Notes: generated from the letters alone by a model not told the origin. A stretch of DNA of 52,528 nucleotides from Fibrobacterota bacterium (GCA_019509785.1 JAEKLQ010000065.1:1-52528); one strand, 5' to 3'; positions 15,947 through 25,033 are shown, numbered from the stretch's first letter. Made by a program: numbers and translations.

Positions 15947-18040
15947 ATGTCCGCAGCGACGCAAACGAAGAAGGTAGGCGGGGTCCTGGTAGCCAACAAG
16001 GACCTGATCATCGCCATGATCCTCATCGCCGTCATCGCGATGATGATCATCCCCTTGCCGCCCATCATCCTCGACGTGCTCCTGACGGTGATGATTTCCC
16101 TGGCCATCATCATCATGCTCATCTCGATGTACATCGACAACGTGCTCGATTTCTCGGTGTTCCCGGGCATGCTGCTCATCATCACCCTGTTCCGCCTGGG
16201 GCTCAACGTGGCCACCACCCGGCTGATCCTGACCGAAGGCGAGGCGGGCAGCGTCATCCATACCTTCGGGACCTTCGTGACCAAGGGCAACATGGTGGTC
16301 GGGACCATCATCTTCATCATCCTGGTCATCATCCAGTTCGTGGTCATCACCAAAGGCGCGGGACGTATCGCCGAAGTGGCCGCCCGCTTCACCTTGGACG
16401 CCATGCCCGGTAAGCAGATGGCCGTTGACGCCGACCTGAACGCCGGCATCATCACCGAAGCCGAGGCCAAGGAACGGCGGCGCAACATCGGCCGCGAAGC
16501 CGACTTCTACGGCGCGATGGACGGCGCCAGCAAGTTCGTGCGCGGCGACGCCGTCGCCGGCATCATCATCACGGTGGTCAACATCATCGGCGGCTTCATC
16601 GTGGGCATGACCATCCAGGATCTATCCTTCCAGGATTCCCTCAAGCGCTTTACCATCCTGACCATCGGCGACGGCCTGGTGACCCAGATGCCGGCGCTGA
16701 TGATCTCGACGGCCTCGGGCATCATCGTGGCGCGCGCGGCCAGCAAGCAGAACCTGGGCGAAGAAGTGATCGCGCAGCTTTCCCAAAGCACCAAGGCCAT
16801 GTATACCGGAGCCGGCTTCATGGGCGTCACCGCCCTCATCCCCGGCATGCCCACCTTCCCCTTCCTGCTGCTGGCCGTCGCCGTGGGAGGCGCCGCCTTC
16901 CTGGTCTCCAAGAAGAAGACGGTGACCAAGGCGGCTGAAGAAACCGCCAAGGAAAAGAAAGCGGAAGAGAAGGAGGCGTCCGCGTCGGACAAGATCGAAT
17001 CGTACCTGCAAGTGGATCAGATGGAGCTGGAAATCGGCTACGGCCTCATCTCCCTGGTGGACGTGCACCAAGGCGGCGACCTGCTGGAGCGCATCACCAT
17101 GCTGCGGCGCCAGTGCGCCACCGAGATCGGCGTCATCGTCCCGCCCATCCGCATCCGCGACAACATCCAGCTCAAGGCCAACCAATACGTGGTCAAGATC
17201 AAGGGCATCGAAGTCGGGGGCGGCGAGCTGATGACGGGATGCTTCCTGGCCATGGACCCGGGCGGCACCAGCCAGAAGATCCAAGGCATCCCTACGGTTG
17301 AGCCCGCCTTCGGCCTGCCGGCCATCTGGATCACCAGTTCGCAGAAGGAAGCCGCCGACATCGCGGGCTACACCGTGGTGGAGCTGCCCGCGGTGATCGC
17401 CACCCACCTGACCGAGATCATCCGCAACCATGCCGGCGAGATCCTCACCCGCCAGGACGTGAAGTCGCTGGTCGAGAACACCAAGGCGACCAACGCAACC
17501 GTAGTGGAAGAACTCATCCCGGGCCTCCTGGGCATCGGCGAATTGCAGCGCGTGCTCATCAACCTGCTCAACGAAAAGGTTTCCATCCGCGACCTGGGCA
17601 CCATCCTGGAAGCCATGGCCAACGCCGCCAAGATATCGAAGTCGGAAGCCTTCCTCACCGAACAATGCCGCCAGGCGTTGGCGCGCCAGCTTTGCACGGT
17701 CTATAAGGATGCTACCGATTGCATCCACGTGATCAGCCTGGAGCCGAAGCTGGAGCAAATGCTCGAAGCCTCGGTGCAGAATACCGAGCGCGGGCCCCGC
17801 CTGGTGATACGGCCCGAGCTGGTGGGCCGCATGGTGGGCCGCCTTACCGCTCTGGTGGAGCGCATGGTGGCCCAGAACATGCAGCCCGTGCTGCTCTGCT
17901 CCCCGGGCATCCGCTTCCAGTTGCGCAAGATCCTGGAAGGCTCTTTCCCCAACCTGGCGGTGATCAGCTACAGCGAAATCGCCAGCGGGGTAAACGTGAA
18001 AGCGACCGGGACCGTGATCCTGGGCGATAACGAAGGATAA
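15947..18040 (+). CDS. flhA: Flagellar export apparatus protein FlhA
   Basis: 697 residues from ATG 15947; a TTG at 15938 would add three. FlhA forms the nonameric ring that takes substrates into the export gate using the proton motive force. The N-terminal membrane domain (~17-310) contains the family signature FRLGLNVATTRLIL and AVDADLNAGIITEAEAKERR. A Lys/Glu-rich linker (~325-350) leads to the cytoplasmic domain (GYGLISLVDVHQGGDLLERI, LVIRPELVGRMVGRL). The normal length is about 690-700. Six to fifteen bases separate it from flhF. Confidence 0.97.
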   Translation: MSAATQTKKVGGVLVANKDLIIAMILIAVIAMMIIPLPPIILDVLLTVMISLAIIIMLISMYIDNVLDFSVFPGMLLIITLFRLGLNVATTRLILTEGEAGSVIHTFGTFVTKGNMVVGTIIFIILVIIQFVVITKGAGRIAEVAARFTLDAMPGKQMAVDADLNAGIITEAEAKERRRNIGREADFYGAMDGASKFVRGDAVAGIIITVVNIIGGFIVGMTIQDLSFQDSLKRFTILTIGDGLVTQMPALMISTASGIIVARAASKQNLGEEVIAQLSQSTKAMYTGAGFMGVTALIPGMPTFPFLLLAVAVGGAAFLVSKKKTVTKAAEETAKEKKAEEKEASASDKIESYLQVDQMELEIGYGLISLVDVHQGGDLLERITMLRRQCATEIGVIVPPIRIRDNIQLKANQYVVKIKGIEVGGGELMTGCFLAMDPGGTSQKIQGIPTVEPAFGLPAIWITSSQKEAADIAGYTVVELPAVIATHLTEIIRNHAGEILTRQDVKSLVENTKATNATVVEELIPGLLGIGELQRVLINLLNEKVSIRDLGTILEAMANAAKISKSEAFLTEQCRQALARQLCTVYKDATDCIHVISLEPKLEQMLEASVQNTERGPRLVIRPELVGRMVGRLTALVERMVAQNMQPVLLCSPGIRFQLRKILEGSFPNLAVISYSEIASGVNVKATGTVILGDNEG

Positions 18041-18055
18041 CGAAGGTTGAATGCC

Positions 18056-19684
18056 ATGAAGATGAAGACGTTCCAAGCCGACACCATGCAAGAGGCCCTC
18101 AACCTCGTGAAGGACGAGATGGGGCCCGATGCCGTGATCCTGAAATCGCGGCGTACGACCCGCAGGGTGGGCGTCAAGCTGCAAGCCTGCTTCGAGGTGA
18201 CCGCCGCGCTGGAAGAACCCTTGACCAACCGCGCCCCGGCCCAGCCCGCGCGTCCCGAACCCCAGCCCGCCCGTCCTTCGCCTAGGCCCATGCAGGGCCG
18301 CATTCCTCCCGCTTCCCAATACGATTGGCGCGGCAGCCTGCGCCGCGTCGAAAACGATTCCGCCGCGGAAACCGCTACTCCCGCCGAGGCAATCCGCGCC
18401 GCCCGGGCCGGCGCCCGTTCCGGCGAATCCGATCGCCGCGTCACCCCCATATCCGCCCCTCCCGGTTCGGAACGCCGCGCTCCCTCCGCGCCCGTCCGCT
18501 CGGCCGCGCGCGGCAACGATATCGCATCCCGGAACGAAGCCGATGCCGAGGCCGATCGCAAGGTGATCGAGATGCTGCGGGGCGAGTTGAAGGCCCTGCA
18601 GGAAAAATCCGAGATGCCGGCGCGGGAACTGAAGGACCTCAAGAACGAAATCAAGGCCATGATGGAATCGGCCGCGGCCCGCGTGGCCGCTTCCCATTCC
18701 CAACCCACCCCCGCCCCGCGCCAATTCGGGCGCGCCATCTCGCCGGCGGCGACTTGGATCACCAGCGCCGAAATGCAGGCCCTGCAGGACGGCCTGGTGG
18801 AATTGGAGATGGAACCCTCCCTGGCCGCCGAGGCCGCCGGTACCGCCTTCGCGGCCATGCGCGCGGCTACGCCAGTCGAACTGGCCGGAGCGCCCGCGGG
18901 CGAACGCGAAATCGAATTCCTCACGCGGGCCCTCACCGAACGCATCCGCGTCTCCGGCGGCATCCGCCTGCATGCCGGGCGCCCCACCACGGTGGCGTTG
19001 GTAGGCCCCACCGGCGTGGGCAAGACCACCACTTTGGCCAAGCTGGCCGCGCTCGCCAAGATCCAGCAAGGCAAAAAGGTCGGCATCATTTCCGCCGACA
19101 GCTTCCGCATGGGCGCCAACGAGCAGTTGGAAATCTTCGGCCGTACCGCCGGTATCCCGGTGAAATCGGTTTTCTCCCCGGAGGACGTGGCCAAGGCCCA
19201 GCGCGAATTCGCCGATCGCGATCTGATCCTGGTGGACACCGCCGGCCGCAGCCATGGCCATAAGGAGATGTGGCGCGAACTCCAGGGCCTGTTGCACTGC
19301 CTCGCCCCCGACGAAATCCATCTGGTATTGTCCGGGCCCACGCGCATGCGCGAACTGTGGCACCAATACGGGCTGTACCGCGATCTCGGCGCCTCCAGCC
19401 TCATCTTCACCAAACTGGACGAATGCCTTTCCCTCGGGTGCATGTATAACCTGGCGCGCCGGGCCGAGACGCCGGTCGCGTACCTCTGCAACGGCCAGGT
19501 CATTCCCGATCATATCCTGTTGGCGCGGCCGGATTTGCTGGCCGGCGCCCTCGCAGAAGCCGCCCGCGCCGCCTTGCCGACCGCGGTACCGGCCCGTTCC
19601 GCCGCATCCATGGCCTCTTCAGGGTCTGGCACGGCCACCTTGGTCGCGGGCGCGACGCGCTTCGCCGCCGGCGCGCATGCATGA
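18056..19684 (+). CDS. flhF: Flagellar biosynthesis GTPase FlhF
   Basis: 542 residues from ATG 18056 (an in-frame TTG at 18047 is less likely; GAAGG lies 9 bases before the ATG). FlhF is an SRP-type GTPase that sets flagellar position. It has the B domain (MKMKTFQADTMQEALNLV), a Pro/Ala/Arg-rich linker, an N domain, and the G domain from ~312: P-loop GPTGVGKTT at 317-325, SADSFRMGANEQL, LVDTAGRSHGHKE, and TKLDECLSLG. The C-terminal Ala-rich tail (~515-542) is extra. Its usual partner flhG does not follow. Confidence 0.95.
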   Translation: MKMKTFQADTMQEALNLVKDEMGPDAVILKSRRTTRRVGVKLQACFEVTAALEEPLTNRAPAQPARPEPQPARPSPRPMQGRIPPASQYDWRGSLRRVENDSAAETATPAEAIRAARAGARSGESDRRVTPISAPPGSERRAPSAPVRSAARGNDIASRNEADAEADRKVIEMLRGELKALQEKSEMPARELKDLKNEIKAMMESAAARVAASHSQPTPAPRQFGRAISPAATWITSAEMQALQDGLVELEMEPSLAAEAAGTAFAAMRAATPVELAGAPAGEREIEFLTRALTERIRVSGGIRLHAGRPTTVALVGPTGVGKTTTLAKLAALAKIQQGKKVGIISADSFRMGANEQLEIFGRTAGIPVKSVFSPEDVAKAQREFADRDLILVDTAGRSHGHKEMWRELQGLLHCLAPDEIHLVLSGPTRMRELWHQYGLYRDLGASSLIFTKLDECLSLGCMYNLARRAETPVAYLCNGQVIPDHILLARPDLLAGALAEAARAALPTAVPARSAASMASSGSGTATLVAGATRFAAGAHA

Positions 19685-19766
19685 AAAAACGCAAACCCCT
19701 GCCTACCCAGGATGCCTCGCAATGGCCGGGCTCAGTGCAACGGCCGCGGGTCGCATCGCGAACCCG

Positions 19767-19786
19767 GGGGTTGCGAAGGCAACCCC
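19767..19786 (+). terminator. Hairpin in the flhF - membrane protein gap
   Basis: A perfect 8-bp stem (GGGGTTGC/GCAACCCC) closes a GAAG tetraloop, followed by only TTGTC. It is 83 bases after the flhF stop and could attenuate rather than stop transcription towards fliA. Confidence 0.4.
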
Positions 19787-19845
19787 TTGTCAAAGCGGGC
19801 GGGCGGGGTCCATAATCAACCGTAAGCGGATTTGGAGGAACTTGA

Positions 19846-20205
19846 ATGGACGCCTTGTCCATCGCCAAAGCGATAACGCGAACCGTCCTGATGGCCCTGG
19901 TGCTGGCCGTGGTCGGTTTCTCCCTGTTGCTGGCCCCCCAGATCGACGTATCCCAGATCGTATTCGCCCTGGCTAAAGGCCTCCTGACCTTCCTGTTCGG
20001 CTGGATCTTCATCCTGATCCTGACGGACACCCTCGTCAAATCGATCGTATCCTCGGCCCTGGAGGCCCGGGCCACCCGCAAGGACGGGGGGATGCTGTTC
20101 TACTTCCTTAAGCCCGATCCGGGCGAACTGCTGGAGGCCGACGGTAGGACGCCGGCCAAGGCGGATACACATAAAGCGGTTCCCGCCTCCGAAGGCCAGG
20201 CATGA
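19846..20205 (+). CDS. Two-TM membrane protein in the flhG position, unknown function
   Basis: 119 residues with a strong SD (TTGGAGGAACTTGA). Two membrane helices (residues ~9-32, TVLMALVLAVVGFSLLLAP, and ~36-63, FALAKGLLTFLFGWIFILIL) are followed by a cytoplasmic-looking tail (KSIVSSALEARATRKDGG, then LFYFLKPDPGELLEADG). I do not recognise the family. It lies between flhF and fliA, exactly where flhG is normally found. Co-transcription with fliA (40-base gap) suggests a flagellar or chemosensory role, but that is inference. Confidence 0.8.
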   Translation: MDALSIAKAITRTVLMALVLAVVGFSLLLAPQIDVSQIVFALAKGLLTFLFGWIFILILTDTLVKSIVSSALEARATRKDGGMLFYFLKPDPGELLEADGRTPAKADTHKAVPASEGQA

Positions 20206-20245
20206 CCTTCGGCGCTGATCAGAACCCGAAAGACGAAGCCGCCTG

Positions 20246-21010
20246 ATGCCCGACTTGAACGGATTGTGGACCGAATTCCGGGCCACGGGTAGCAAGGCCG
20301 CGAAGGATAAGCTCCTGGTGGAGTACGCCGGCCTGGTCAAGTACATCGCCCAACGCGTTTCCATGAACCTGCCCGCCTCGGTCGAATTCGACGATCTCGT
20401 GGGCGCGGGCATCATGGGCCTGGTGAAGGCCGTGGAGATGTTCGAGCCGGAACGCGGCCTCAAGTTCGAGACCTTCGCCACCCATAAGATCCGCGGGGCC
20501 ATCCTGGACGAATTGCGCGCGCTGGACTGGGTGCCGCGCTCGGTGCGCCAGAAGAACAAACTGCTGCAGAAGGCCTATGCCAAGCTCGAGAACGTTCTGG
20601 GCCGCATGCCTTACGACGACGAGGTGGCCGCGCACCTGAACCTTTCCCCCACCGAATTCGAGGAGATGCTCAGCGACGTGGCCCCGGCCACCATCCTCTC
20701 CCTGGAAGAGGCCCTGCCCGATCGCGGCGACGAGAACAAATCCCTCAGCCTTATCGACACCATCGAGGATCCCCAAGGAACCAATCCCCTCAAGGAAATC
20801 GGCTACCAGGAAGTGAAGCGGATCCTCAAGGAGACCATCGCGCAGTTGCCCGAGAAGGAAAAGCTGGTGGTGGCCCTTTACCATTACGAGGAACTGACCC
20901 TGAAGGAAATCGGCGAGGTGCTGAACCTCACGGAATCGCGCGTCTCCCAGATCCACTCCAAAGCCATGCTCAAGCTCAAGGCCAAGCTCCTCCAGAAGAT
21001 CAACGCCTGA
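20246..21010 (+). CDS. fliA: Flagellar sigma factor sigma-28 (FliA)
   Basis: 254 residues. Regions 2, 3 and 4 are all visible: KYIAQRVSMNLPASVEFDDL and the FETFATHKIRGAILDELRAL segment (the FliA/WhiG-specific region), GRMPYDDEVAAHLNLS in region 3, and LTLKEIGEVLNLTESRVSQI as the region-4 helix-turn-helix. It should drive late genes such as flagellin and motility regulators, none of which are in the window. No anti-sigma gene flgM is adjacent. It is followed 12 bases later by the HDOD gene. Confidence 0.96.
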   Translation: MPDLNGLWTEFRATGSKAAKDKLLVEYAGLVKYIAQRVSMNLPASVEFDDLVGAGIMGLVKAVEMFEPERGLKFETFATHKIRGAILDELRALDWVPRSVRQKNKLLQKAYAKLENVLGRMPYDDEVAAHLNLSPTEFEEMLSDVAPATILSLEEALPDRGDENKSLSLIDTIEDPQGTNPLKEIGYQEVKRILKETIAQLPEKEKLVVALYHYEELTLKEIGEVLNLTESRVSQIHSKAMLKLKAKLLQKINA

Positions 21011-21022
21011 GGCGCTTAAGCC

Positions 21023-21907
21023 ATGTCCGCCCTGCCTGTAGAGCAAGCCAAACGCGTCAAGCGGATCACCGACTCCCTCATCTCCCTTCCCACCTTGCCC
21101 ACCGTGGTGGCCAAGATGCTGGAGCTGGTGGACAATCCCAAGACCTCGGCTTCGTCACTGGCGATGCTGATCAGCCGCGATCAGGTGCTCACCGCGAAGA
21201 TCCTGAAGCTGGCCAACTCCAGCTTCTACGCCTTCCCCCGGCAGATCGCCACGGTGAAGTTGGCCCTGGTGGTATTGGGTTTCGAGGCCGTTAAGGAAAT
21301 GGCGCTTTCCTTCTCCGTATTGAGTTCCTTCAAGGGCGAGAACAACAAGCATTTCGACCTCAGCCTGTTCTGGCAGCACTCCGTGTCGGTCGGAGCCAGC
21401 ACCCGCATGTTGGCGCGCGAGACCTGCTATCGACTGGCCGGGGAAGCCTTCGTGGCCGGGCTGTTGCATGATATCGGCAAGATCGTGCTCAACCAATACC
21501 TCCCCAAGGAATTCGCCGAGATCCAGGCCCGCGTATTCGAAGGCGGGGAAAACTGCGCGCAGGCCGAGAAGGCGGTGATCGGGGCGACCCACGCCGAAGT
21601 GGGCGCGTGGTTGGCGGAGCGCTGGAACCTACCCGTGGCCCTGGTGGAGGGCATCCGTTGGCACCAGAATCCCGAGCAATGCCCGCGCAATCCGGAACTC
21701 CCCTTGCTGGTCTACCTGGGCGATTACCTGTCGGCCAAGTGCGGCTTGGGAAAGAGCGGATCGCCCGGGCTCGACGCCCTTCCGGAAGCGGTCGCGGAGA
21801 TGGCCCGCAGGATCTTAGGGCTGACCCCCGAAAGCCTGGAGCTTTTCCAGGCGAACCTCTACGCCGAGTACGATAAGGCCAGCAGCTTCATGGCGGAGGC
21901 CGCGTGA
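21023..21907 (+). CDS. HDOD domain protein
   Basis: 294 residues. The HDOD domain covers ~12-210: PTLPTVVAKMLELVDNPKTS, SRDQVLTAKILKLANSSFY, LVVLGFEAVKEMALSF, and a retained HD-like AGLLHDIGKIVLNQYLP. HDOD proteins act in signalling, often with chemotaxis, c-di-GMP or motility outputs, and usually lack full phosphodiesterase chemistry. Here an HD pair is present but the other metal ligands cannot be judged by eye. Overlap of 4 bases (GTGA) with the histidine kinase gene suggests the two are made together. Confidence 0.9.
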   Translation: MSALPVEQAKRVKRITDSLISLPTLPTVVAKMLELVDNPKTSASSLAMLISRDQVLTAKILKLANSSFYAFPRQIATVKLALVVLGFEAVKEMALSFSVLSSFKGENNKHFDLSLFWQHSVSVGASTRMLARETCYRLAGEAFVAGLLHDIGKIVLNQYLPKEFAEIQARVFEGGENCAQAEKAVIGATHAEVGAWLAERWNLPVALVEGIRWHQNPEQCPRNPELPLLVYLGDYLSAKCGLGKSGSPGLDALPEAVAEMARRILGLTPESLELFQANLYAEYDKASSFMAEAA

Positions 21908-23874
21908 GCGATCTGCTCAAGGACATCGATAGCCTCAAGGCGGGACTGGTCGAGGGGCGGGATCTCGCCGAGCTGAACTTCGATTCGCCGGAGGTCTCGG
22001 CGTTGGCCGGCGCCTTGGCCAAACGCGATTCCCGCGAACGCCGCCGCATCCGCGCCGCGGGCGCTTCGCTGAACAAGGTCCGCATCGAGAAGGACCAATA
22101 CAAGTCATCGCTTTCCGAGCTCCAAAAAATCCTGGACCTGTGCCGGGTCATCGCCAGCTCGCAGGACCTGAAGGACATCCTCCATCATCTGGTTTTCCTC
22201 TTGAGCGAAATCCTGCCATCGCGGGGATGCGCCGTCTTCGTGGGGGACGGCGGTTTCGCTTCCCCTGGAACCGCGCCCCTGTTCGCCAGCAATTTCACGC
22301 CCCAACTGCAACAGATACTGGCGCAGCACTACGAGGAAGGCATCATCCGCTGGATCCTGCAAGAGAAGCGCGTCTGCCTCATCCCCAGCTTCGAGGATCG
22401 GCCCGGCGAAGGCGGCGGCGATTTCGCCGTCATCCCCCTCCACGATAACGATCGTAACCACGGCTTCGTTTGGATCGCCTGCACCCTCAAGCAGGAAGAG
22501 GTGACCGCGGAGACCGTCAACCTCATCTGGGTGCTCTCCTCCCAGGCTTCCATCGCCATCATGAATTGCCTGCACCGGGAGCGCATGGAAGAGAAGCTGA
22601 ACGAACTCAAGCTTCTCACCTCCATCAACGCCCTGGGCCACGGGCGCGAAGACGGCATGGAAGCGGCCGGCGCCCTGCGCGCCTTCTTCCGTGAATTCCA
22701 AAAGCTCATCGCCCGCGAGCTCCGGCTGGACCAAGGATTCCTGCTCTTCCCCGACGACGCGGCCTCCGCCGATAACGATCCCCGGCCGCCGCCCATCGAC
22801 GGAGCGCCTTTCCTGGAGCATGCCGAAACGCGCAAGCTACTGCGCCTGGCCGAAGGAGAACATTTGCGTTTGGAGGCGGGGGATTTCTTCCTGACCGCTT
22901 ACCCGCGCATGGCCAAGGCCCTGGCCTCCCACGGTTTGGCAATCCTTTCCCTTTCCCCCGACGCGGGACGCGGCGCCTTCCTCCTCATCCGCTTGTCCGC
23001 CGAGGAAACGCAACGCATGCCGGCCCTGCAAAACCTGCTCCAGGCGGTCGCCTCGCAGGCGCGCGTGGTGGCCGAGAACATCGACCTGTACGATTCGCTC
23101 CTGGCGGCCAACCGCAATCTCACCGCCATGCAATGGCAACTGGTCCATTCCGGCAAGATGGCAGCGGTGGGCCAACTCGCCGGCGGCGTGGCCCACGAGA
23201 TCAATAACCCGCTCCAGATCATGCTGGGCCGCATCCAGATGATCCAGATCATGGCAGGGGACGACAAGACAGCGGCCGATCCAGGGAAAATCAAGGAAGA
23301 GCTCCGCCTGGTCACCGATGAAGTGCTGCGCATCCGCGATATCGTACGCAACCTGCTCGACTTCTCCCGGCAAGGCAAGCGCGAGGCCGCCCTCACCCCG
23401 CTCAGCCTGGACGACGCCATCAAGGACGTGCTGGCCTTGCTTCGCCACCAACTGATCTCGAACCAGGTGGAAGTGCGCCTATCCCTGGGCGGGACGCAAG
23501 GGTCGTACGTGCTGGGCAACCGCAATCAATTGAAGCAGGTATTCATCAACCTGATGATGAATGCCATCCACGCCATGGAGAAGGAACCGCGGGTCCTGGA
23601 AATCGCCACCGCGGAGCGGGACGGCATGGTGGTGGCGACGGTGCGCGACAGCGGCGTGGGCATCGCCCGCGAGGATCAGGAACGGATCTTCGAACCCTTC
23701 TTCAGCACCAAGCCGATGGGAACCGGGCTGGGTTTATCCATCAGCTACGGGCTGATCAAGGATCATAAGGGGACCATCGAAGTGGAGAGCCAACAGGGCC
23801 GGGGCACGTGCTTCACCATCCGCATCCCGCGGGTGTCGGACCAAGCCCGCGGATACAATCTGTTGGTCGGTTGA
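21904..23874 (+). CDS. Soluble sensor histidine kinase with GAF-like domains
   Basis: 656 residues, GTG start after GGAGGCCGC. A coiled coil (~40-75) is followed by a GAF-like domain (~80-225) and a second degenerate sensor region (~240-395). Next come the dimerisation helix with H431 (LAGGVAHEINNPLQ) and a HATPase_c domain: N-box NLMMNAIHAME near 549-559, DSGVGIAREDQERIFEPFF, and GTGLGLSISYG. No membrane segment, so it senses a cytoplasmic signal. At the end of the sigma-54-controlled flhA-fliA unit it could be the kinase of a flagellar NtrC-type activator, like FlgS or FleS. No such activator is in the window. Confidence 0.92.
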   Translation: MSDLLKDIDSLKAGLVEGRDLAELNFDSPEVSALAGALAKRDSRERRRIRAAGASLNKVRIEKDQYKSSLSELQKILDLCRVIASSQDLKDILHHLVFLLSEILPSRGCAVFVGDGGFASPGTAPLFASNFTPQLQQILAQHYEEGIIRWILQEKRVCLIPSFEDRPGEGGGDFAVIPLHDNDRNHGFVWIACTLKQEEVTAETVNLIWVLSSQASIAIMNCLHRERMEEKLNELKLLTSINALGHGREDGMEAAGALRAFFREFQKLIARELRLDQGFLLFPDDAASADNDPRPPPIDGAPFLEHAETRKLLRLAEGEHLRLEAGDFFLTAYPRMAKALASHGLAILSLSPDAGRGAFLLIRLSAEETQRMPALQNLLQAVASQARVVAENIDLYDSLLAANRNLTAMQWQLVHSGKMAAVGQLAGGVAHEINNPLQIMLGRIQMIQIMAGDDKTAADPGKIKEELRLVTDEVLRIRDIVRNLLDFSRQGKREAALTPLSLDDAIKDVLALLRHQLISNQVEVRLSLGGTQGSYVLGNRNQLKQVFINLMMNAIHAMEKEPRVLEIATAERDGMVVATVRDSGVGIAREDQERIFEPFFSTKPMGTGLGLSISYGLIKDHKGTIEVESQQGRGTCFTIRIPRVSDQARGYNLLVG

Positions 23875-23892
23875 GGGCGAAGCTAGGGGCGC

Positions 23893-24306
23893 TTAGAGGT
23901 CGGACCCGATCGACCAGTCCTCGAGGGCCCGCTGCACGTTTTCCGTAAGGATCGATGGCGTAAACGGCTTTTGCAGGAAGCCCGCCATCATCTCCTGCAC
24001 TTCCTTTTGGATCTTCGCCCCGCCGCGTTCCTCACAATATTCCAGCGGGTAGCCCGAGGTATAGAGGACGCGCATATGCGGCCGGTCGTGGCGCAGGCGC
24101 TTCGCGAGGTCATGGCCGTTCATGCGATCTTCCAGCTCCACGTCGGCCAGCAAGAGATCGATGTCGCCGGCGTGGGCGGCGCTCATTTTCAGGGCTTGGG
24201 CCCCCGATTCGGCGGCCAGCACCGAGTAACCGCCCATTTCCAGGACCTTGGCCATCAAACGCATGACCTGGTCTTCGTCTTCCACCAGCAATACGGTTCC
24301 GATCAT
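23893..24306 (-). CDS. Single-domain response regulator (receiver)
   Basis: 137 residues, essentially a lone receiver domain. Acidic pocket E9-D10, phosphoacceptor D55 (LLLADVELED), T83 (VLYTSGY) and K113 (FLQKPFTP) are all present. The short insert around residues 88-106 (YCEERGGAKIQKEVQEMM) is like receivers that pair with hybrid kinases. The ATG at 24304-24306 has no clear SD, and longer upstream extension lacks receiver sequence. It ends 18 bases from the histidine kinase on the opposite strand and is divergent from the next receiver gene. Confidence 0.88.
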   Translation of the reverse strand: MIGTVLLVEDEDQVMRLMAKVLEMGGYSVLAAESGAQALKMSAAHAGDIDLLLADVELEDRMNGHDLAKRLRHDRPHMRVLYTSGYPLEYCEERGGAKIQKEVQEMMAGFLQKPFTPSILTENVQRALEDWSIGSDL

Positions 24307-24421
24307 GGGGAAAGCATAGCATAGAGGGGATCCGGGATCCAGCAGAAGGAAGGCCCCACAAAATCCGCATCCGCCCGCCGCAAAGTTTATCTTCGCAGTT
24401 AGAATCCCGAAGGGAAATCCA

Positions 24422-24871
24422 ATGGAAGCAGCCAAGCCTTCTGGAATGCACAAGCCTTCCGAAACCGTCATCCTGGTGGTTGAGGATGACGAATCCCTGC
24501 TCAGGCTTTCCACCCACGTGCTGGAAATGGCCGGATACCGGGTCATTCCGATGCCGGAAAGCGAATCCGCATTGCATCGGGCCAAGAGCCGGCGCGACGA
24601 AACCATCCATATCCTGCTTACCGACGTGCGCATGGATCCGCATATGAGCGGCGCCCGTCTGGCCCATTTGCTGCGCCAGGAGCGCCCTGACCTCAAAATC
24701 ATCTATATGACCGGGTTCCCGGCCAGCGAAATCGTTCTCAAAGAGGCCACGGGGGGCCAGGCCGCGCTCCTGCGCAAACCATTCACCCCCACCGTGCTGC
24801 TGGATGCGGTCCGCAAATGCCTTGACCCTACCCCCGCCCCGATCGCAACCACGCATCCTCCCGCCTCATAA
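24422..24871 (+). CDS. Single-domain response regulator (receiver)
   Basis: 149 residues. The receiver motifs are complete: E21-D22-D23, D68 (ILLTDVRMD), T97 (IIYMTGFP) and K119 (LLRKPFTPTVLLDAV). No output domain follows; the tail is Pro/Ala-rich. GAAGGGAAATCC precedes the ATG; an internal ATG (24446) is possible. It and the divergent receiver share 115 bases of upstream DNA. The two are similar but not recent duplicates. Neither has a kinase next to it other than the one at 21904-23874. Confidence 0.9.
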   Translation: MEAAKPSGMHKPSETVILVVEDDESLLRLSTHVLEMAGYRVIPMPESESALHRAKSRRDETIHILLTDVRMDPHMSGARLAHLLRQERPDLKIIYMTGFPASEIVLKEATGGQAALLRKPFTPTVLLDAVRKCLDPTPAPIATTHPPAS

Positions 24872-24918
24872 GGGCCCCACCCCTCCAAGGCCCAAGCTGA
24901 CGTCTTTTCGGGCCCGGA

Positions 24919-24949
24919 GGTTCCGCTCCCGGGCGGAGCCCCTTTTTTT
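24919..24949 (+). terminator. Intrinsic terminator after the response regulator
   Basis: An 8-bp stem (GGTTCCGC 24919-24926 with GCGGAGCC 24933-24940, one G-U pair) with a 6-base loop is followed by CC and seven Ts (24943-24949). This is the clearest Rho-independent terminator in the window. Confidence 0.88.
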
Positions 24950-25033
24950 CGACGCTCCCAGCCTATTGCCCCTTCCGCCGTGCCGGCCCTATGATGGAGA
25001 TGAAAGCGATTCACCTCGGCCGCGAAATACATC

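Noticed and set aside
16622-19513. Minus-strand open frame of 963 codons opposite flhA and flhF
   Set aside because: Same explanation: a shadow of strongly coding plus-strand genes, with no family motifs or ribosome site.
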